A DNA stretch of 64,000 nt from Natronorubrum sediminis (GTDB taxonomy: Archaea; Halobacteriota; Halobacteria; Halobacteriales; Natrialbaceae). Shown here piece after piece: positions 61,001 through 64,000 of the stretch. The first letter of the stretch is position 1. The number at the start of each line of letters is the position of its first letter. The translations under genes and the position numbers were made by a program. The notes below the pieces were generated by a model. It ran no database searches, was not told where the DNA came from, and saw only the letters and a program-made list of their open reading frames with translations. Where the stretch lies: NCBI RefSeq assembly GCF_900108095.1, contig NZ_FNWL01000005.1, forward strand, positions 124,001 through 188,000, read 5' to 3'.

Positions 61001-62353
61001 GATCCGGTGTACCTGCTCGAGCGAACCGAGGAGGGCTACTACTCGAGCGAACTCGAGCGAGCCGTCGCTATCGAAGAGGAACTGCTCGAACCAGCGCTCA
61101 AGGGGTCGGATATCGATCGGTACGCATTCGATCGGGATCGCGTACTGCTGTTCCCATACGAGACGACCGAGGCGGGCGTCGAACTGTACTCGAAGGAGAC
61201 GCTCGAGACGGAGTTCCCCGAGGCCTGGTCGTATCTGCGTGAGGTGCGAGAGACGCTCGAGGACAGGGAGAGTGGCCGGTACCGCGACACGCCGGAGTGG
61301 TATCAGTTCGGTCGGCCACAGAATATGCGTCGGGCCCGGGAAGCCAAAGTCGTCGTCCCCGACGTGGTCGACGAGGGGACGGCAGCGATCGATACGGACG
61401 GCCGCGCGATTCTGGACACCGTCTACGGCATTCAATCCGAGGCGTACGACAGGCGGTTTCTCACCGCGTTGCTCAACTCGGATCTGTTGAGCGCGTTCTT
61501 GGCTCACGCCGGCACCGACCTTCGTGGCGGGTATGTCCGGATGAAAACCGCCTACCTCAACCCGTTTCCCGTGCCATCACTCGAGTTCGACGGGGCCATC
61601 GACTCGCTTTCGGCCGACCGTCTCACCGATCTCGAGGCGTACGCGACAGGAGAAACCGAGTCGTTGCCCCTCGAACGAGCACGGCCGCGAGACCTGTACG
61701 AAGTCGTCTGTGGCGCGGTTGACCGTCGCCAACAGTACACGGCGCAATTTCGCGAACTGAACCTGCGCCTGCGCGACTATCTCGGTCGGTACGACGACGG
61801 GAACGCGCTCGAGGAACTGCCCGAGTACCAGCCGCCGGCCGGCATCGCCGACTCGATCCTTTCCGAAACGACGGCGACCCGAGACGGGCTTCGATTCGGC
61901 TCCGTCGATATCGAGGAAGACGAGTCGACGCTGACCATTTACCTGAGCGCGAGGTACAAACCTGACGACGACGCGGCGTTCGACACCGACCGCTGGGGGT
62001 ACACGGAAACAGCGCTCGAGCCGGCGATTACGTTCGTCGGCCTCGACGACGTGACCCGGGTGCTGGTCCGAGAGTTCGTCCCAGTGGCGCTCGAGGAAGC
62101 CGGCGGATTCGCCAACGTCCGAGAAACGGCGACGAAGACGAACTCGCTGATCGACCGACTGAACGCGCTCACCCTCCCCGCTGTCGGGGACGTCGAAACC
62201 GGCCTCGAGCAGTTCCGGCAGACGAAGTCGGCCGCCGAAACACTCGAGTACCAAATCGAGCGAATCGATCACGGTATCGAAGACAGTTTGTACGACCTGT
62301 ACGGCCTTACGAACGAGGAAATCGCGGCGCTCGAGCAGGCCATCGGTGAGTGA
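58064..62353 (+). CDS. Type IIG-like restriction-modification enzyme (Eco57I/MmeI-type)
   Basis: A 1,429-residue single-chain enzyme. The nuclease-like N-terminus has Pro92-Asp93 (RRPDYAFFD) and Asp125-x-Lys127 (VADAKRW), a plausible PD-(D/E)xK core. The helical linker covers about 200-470. The methyltransferase has motif I DPAMGSGHFL near 541, VDLNPLAVELAKVSLWL and motif IV NPPWV near 796. A C-terminal part resembles target-recognition domains (GIGTNADPVYLLERTEEGYY, KMKTAYLNPFPVPSL-like region, here RMKTAYLNPFPVPSLEF). It should methylate adenine in, and cleave near, an unknown site. No separate specificity, protease or helicase gene adjoins it. Confidence 0.87.
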   Translation: MQPTRPYRTNRDLFSNHYLDEQLPKTDAWRDVDDDELQAAFDAVSDLWERERATAPKRNESQLEETFIRPIFRLLGIPFEVEAKTDRTRRRPDYAFFDTEETARDAYDRRAEGGDFYANALAVADAKRWGRPLDTRGSGDHRRDFENPSYQIHVYLQETPAEWAVLTDGKTWRLYYGPTSHRLDSYYEIDLPTLLECGDLSDFKYFYLFFRHEAFRADGRGDRFLDDVYAESSVFAQELGADLQDNIYEAITVLAAGYLEYPENDVGEADLELVHDSSLIYLYRLIFVLYAESDGRDLLDTSNEIYERSYSLHSLKQTVAAELDGATNTYHSWQNTLESRLADLFALVDRGSESQGIPPGELSVPAYNGGLFRTDPDETDSPEARFLAANSIGDEHLATVIDLLTRSEATEGDGKTFVDYSSLDVRHLGSIYEGLLEYQLSIADEPMALEDGEYVVAEADAPAEEIAVAAGEVYLSTDSGERKSTGSYYTPEPVVEYIVEETLEPLVAEIRRDLVGQSPHGGNRGFADEFAERVFELNVLDPAMGSGHFLTNAVDYLAREIVDAQERQAGQDGLETVDDDHDINWARRQVAQRCIYGVDLNPLAVELAKVSLWLRTLAAEQPLAFLDHHLKAGNSLVGSDIESIEGLESAGPGDGQNATLADFGIARKGTIEQLLHIYQDFIAIENRDLADVKQMEAKYDEFERNKLRQRLEAMAHVQTAADVGLSVPDGAYERMARALEDDSRWADLEGTEWFRTAQEWAARDRYFHWRLEYPEVFYTDSGAERESGGFDAVIGNPPWVRSITLKRADVDLWNYYGTQYEAASSGEFDSYLCFIEHGLELLADDGEFGYIVPNKWLTSQAGESLRSYIGERGGLEQLVDFGSYQLFDGITTYSCVLLANGDETQGVDIWQLVAPASEGETPLPDDDSEWQNGTVDHETLDGNPWSFDIGPVGALFDRLSENPTLDDIASVFKGIGTNADPVYLLERTEEGYYSSELERAVAIEEELLEPALKGSDIDRYAFDRDRVLLFPYETTEAGVELYSKETLETEFPEAWSYLREVRETLEDRESGRYRDTPEWYQFGRPQNMRRAREAKVVVPDVVDEGTAAIDTDGRAILDTVYGIQSEAYDRRFLTALLNSDLLSAFLAHAGTDLRGGYVRMKTAYLNPFPVPSLEFDGAIDSLSADRLTDLEAYATGETESLPLERARPRDLYEVVCGAVDRRQQYTAQFRELNLRLRDYLGRYDDGNALEELPEYQPPAGIADSILSETTATRDGLRFGSVDIEEDESTLTIYLSARYKPDDDAAFDTDRWGYTETALEPAITFVGLDDVTRVLVREFVPVALEEAGGFANVRETATKTNSLIDRLNALTLPAVGDVETGLEQFRQTKSAAETLEYQIERIDHGIEDSLYDLYGLTNEEIAALEQAIGE

Positions 62354-62433
62354 CGGTCACTACACGCAGAATACCATTCCACTATCTGATAGTTTGCGCT
62401 CTCCGATCAGTGGGTACGGATAGTGATCACGCG

Positions 62434-63429
62434 TCATCCTCTGCTACACAAGACAGCGGGATCGAACGGCCACCACTCCCGATTTTTGATCCCGATGTGA
62501 ATTTGGGCGATAATTCCTAAGAGTGGGAGCTCTAACAGCGGCCCGATGACCAGTGCCAGTGGAATGAGTGGTTCGTGTGGAAACGCGACAACCGCAATCG
62601 CAAGCGCTGTCGGGGAGTTTCGTGAGAGGATGGTGTTGTTGAAGCAGACCATTTCTTCGTAGGAGAACGACAACAAGCGACCCACGCCGAAACCGATCCC
62701 GAGGGTAATTGCATAGAAGGCGATCACGGGAACAGCAAGCAGTGCGAGCAGTCCGGGGTTTGCAAGGATAACTTCGCCCTGTGAGGCGAACATCGCCCCG
62801 ATAGCGAGGCTCAAGAAGACGATCTGGATCGGACTGAGTTTTGGAAGAAACCGTTGTGTGAACCACTGTTGTCCCTTTGTCCGAACCAATCCAATACGGG
62901 CAGTCCCACCGAAGACGAGTGGCACGACGAGGACGAGTAAGACGCTCTCTAGTAAGATATCCAACGGCAACGCAATCAGTTCTCCTGCGAATGCGTACAG
63001 GTAGATCGGAAGCAAAATCAGTTGGAGGACGAGATTATACGGGAGAACGGAGGTCGCTAGTGGAACGTCCCCATCGGCGATATCGGTGAAGATGAGATAC
63101 CAGTCCGTACATGGCGTGACCATCAACATGATGAGACCAACCCACAGTGCCGGATGGTCGCGAAGGAAAAGGGCCCCCAAACCAACGGCTAACAATGGAC
63201 TCCAGATGAAGTTAATCAGGAGGCTCGACCCGACGACACGCCGGTTTCTGAACGCCGACCGGAGTCGTGAAAGTGGAATCCCAGTGAACGCTGCAAACAG
63301 CATCACCATCAAAAACGGCAGAATCAGTTGATCTGCGACGGTAGGGACACCAGTCACTTGTCCGAGCACCAATCCACCAACGATGGCGACCAGAACAAAC
63401 ACCGACTGGTATTTTTCGACGTACTTCAT
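62434..63429 (-). CDS. Arsenite efflux transporter (ACR3/BASS family)
   Basis: A 331-residue membrane protein with about ten spans. The sequence GLIMLMVTPCTDWYLIFTDI contains the Cys found in this position in ACR3 arsenite permeases. CFNNTILSRNSPTALAIAVV near the end is another family motif. The likely function is export of arsenite. The gene is not accompanied by arsR, arsM or arsC. Sequence composition is somewhat less GC-rich than average, suggesting later acquisition. Bile-acid/Na+ symporter relatives are the alternative. Confidence 0.85.
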   Translation of the reverse strand: MKYVEKYQSVFVLVAIVGGLVLGQVTGVPTVADQLILPFLMVMLFAAFTGIPLSRLRSAFRNRRVVGSSLLINFIWSPLLAVGLGALFLRDHPALWVGLIMLMVTPCTDWYLIFTDIADGDVPLATSVLPYNLVLQLILLPIYLYAFAGELIALPLDILLESVLLVLVVPLVFGGTARIGLVRTKGQQWFTQRFLPKLSPIQIVFLSLAIGAMFASQGEVILANPGLLALLAVPVIAFYAITLGIGFGVGRLLSFSYEEMVCFNNTILSRNSPTALAIAVVAFPHEPLIPLALVIGPLLELPLLGIIAQIHIGIKNREWWPFDPAVLCSRG

Positions 63430-63834
63430 CTGATCAGAGATATCGTCTCTTGTGGCTTATGGGCTGTGTCTCCCGGAAAATCCGCTCTTCGGTAAATAAC
63501 TGTAGCCACGTGAAGACGAAGATGGATACACAGTGACAACGCCTGTGTTCGCGTGCGTTGGAAACGCTGGCGTCGGTGGTCGGTCACGGTTCATATCTTC
63601 AATACCAACCAACTGCTCAATAACCGGACGGTTCGGCGACAGCGGTGTTCTCAGCAATGTTGATTGCGGATCGCGCGATACACGCGCTCAAAATTCATGC
63701 CACCTATTCTCACGCTGCTCGGCCTTGTTCAAATAGACAATATCCAATGTGCGAACAGATAAAACACCAATAGCTATACCATTGGTTCTCTTATAGTGGT
63801 AAGATTCTTTTTCTATGGCACCATAGCCACAACT
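63430..63834. other. Intergenic region before the antitoxin gene
   Basis: About 405 bases. From 63457 to 63660 open frames exist on both strands with odd composition (HANTGVVTVYPSSSSRGYSY on the minus strand), possibly a degraded gene or element; no motif identifies it. From 63700 to 63830 it is AT-rich and contains the palindromes listed separately. Confidence 0.4.
63766..63826 (+). promoter_or_regulatory. Antitoxin-gene promoter with two inverted repeats
   Basis: ACCAAT (63766-63771) and ATTGGT (63781-63786) flank a 9-base spacer, and CTATGG-CA-CCATAG (63813-63826) is a perfect 6+2+6 palindrome eight bases before the ATG at 63835. TTATAG at 63791-63796 may be the TATA box. A palindrome between TATA box and start is what an AbrB-type antitoxin would bind for autoregulation. 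Confidence 0.5.
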
Positions 63835-64000
63835 ATGTCAGCAGAAACGGACGGGCAGGGGAGGTTGTACATCCCCAAAGATGTGCGAGAAAAATACGGG
63901 GAGAAGTACCACATCGTCACGTACGAGGATAGAATTGAACTCGTTCCGGTCGCGGACGACCCACTCGCTGCAGTCCGCGAAGCGGCAGGCGAGTTACGTG
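63835..64000 (+). CDS. AbrB/MazE-type DNA-binding protein, probable antitoxin (3' end outside window)
   Basis: The visible 55 codons encode an AbrB-fold start: TDGQGRLYIPKDVREKYGEKY, quoted here as GQGRLYIPKDVREKYGEK, then YHIVTYEDRIELVPVADDPL and AAVREAAGEL. The swapped-hairpin loop-hinge sequence is typical of VapB and PhoU-like antitoxins in Halobacteria. A PIN toxin gene would be expected just downstream, beyond the window. The 3' end is cut by the window edge. Confidence 0.78.
   Translation, partial: MSAETDGQGRLYIPKDVREKYGEKYHIVTYEDRIELVPVADDPLAAVREAAGELR

Noticed and set aside
63457-63657. 66-codon minus-strand frame near the window end
   Set aside because: Odd composition and no motif; could be a remnant but cannot be assigned.
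1-64000. CRISPR arrays, rRNA, intact insertion sequences
   Set aside because: No regularly spaced 25-37 base direct repeats, rRNA cores or transposase genes were recognised.

Overview
The window reads as chromosome of a halophilic archaeon, most likely a member of the Natrialba/Natrinema/Haloterrigena group. Proteins are strongly acidic and codon third positions are GC-rich. Promoters are AT-rich TATA-type, often placed for leaderless transcripts. Families typical of Halobacteria recur: an RPA-associated protein with its phosphoesterase, HalOD1 and Bat-type regulators, DUF7344/DUF1616/DUF7521-like membrane proteins, CbtA/CbtB, the archaeal Mrp operon, Tat lipoproteins and many tiny zinc-ribbon proteins. 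No rRNA, tRNA, CRISPR array or intact insertion sequence was recognised.

Layout. 1-7.3 kb: end of an RPA-associated gene and its phosphoesterase, small regulators, glutamine synthetase, a thioredoxin-like gene broken by one in-frame TGA, and small zinc-ribbon or hypothetical genes. 7.4-12.9 kb: a leftward five-gene operon (acetyltransferase, aminotransferase, Gfo/Idh oxidoreductase, UDP-sugar dehydrogenase, membrane glycosyltransferase) matching the logic of the bacterial Wbp pathway for a diacetamido-uronic acid nucleotide sugar. 13.3-21.9 kb: winged-helix membrane proteins, DUF1616 protein, PadR-type regulator, a very large Asp-rich secreted protein and a membrane-anchored helix-turn-helix protein. 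22-31 kb: sugar epimerase, dihydroorotase, a tuf gene ending in a perfect hairpin, an Nramp relative lacking the usual metal motifs, dihydroorotate dehydrogenase, an acyl-CoA ligase-like enzyme. 30.9-41 kb: a ferredoxin/CbtA/CbtB cobalt-uptake operon, divergent from a complete nine-gene Mrp Na+/H+ antiporter operon.

41-49 kb is accessory-like. A tyrosine-recombinase relative that has lost its catalytic Tyr and His residues and a second one with all of them lie at either end. Between them are a PAS/GAF/Bat-type regulator, a HalOD1 protein, several small proteins and a Tat-exported amidase. 49-55 kb: a small lipoprotein, alpha/beta hydrolase, HTH plus membrane-protein pair, two universal-stress proteins and a four-repeat surface lipoprotein. 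55-58 kb: a DegT-type aminotransferase and an unusual CBS-epimerase fusion. 58-62.4 kb: a solitary 1,429-residue type IIG-like restriction-modification enzyme, followed by an ACR3-like arsenite exporter and the start of an AbrB-type antitoxin gene cut by the window end.

The most promising unexplained signals are the four-unit palindromic tandem array at 2882-2941, the inactivated integrase, the CBS-epimerase fusion, the repeated hydrophobic motif in the giant Asp-rich protein, and the motif-less Nramp protein. I did not find clear evidence for a wholly new multigene system; these are individual leads.
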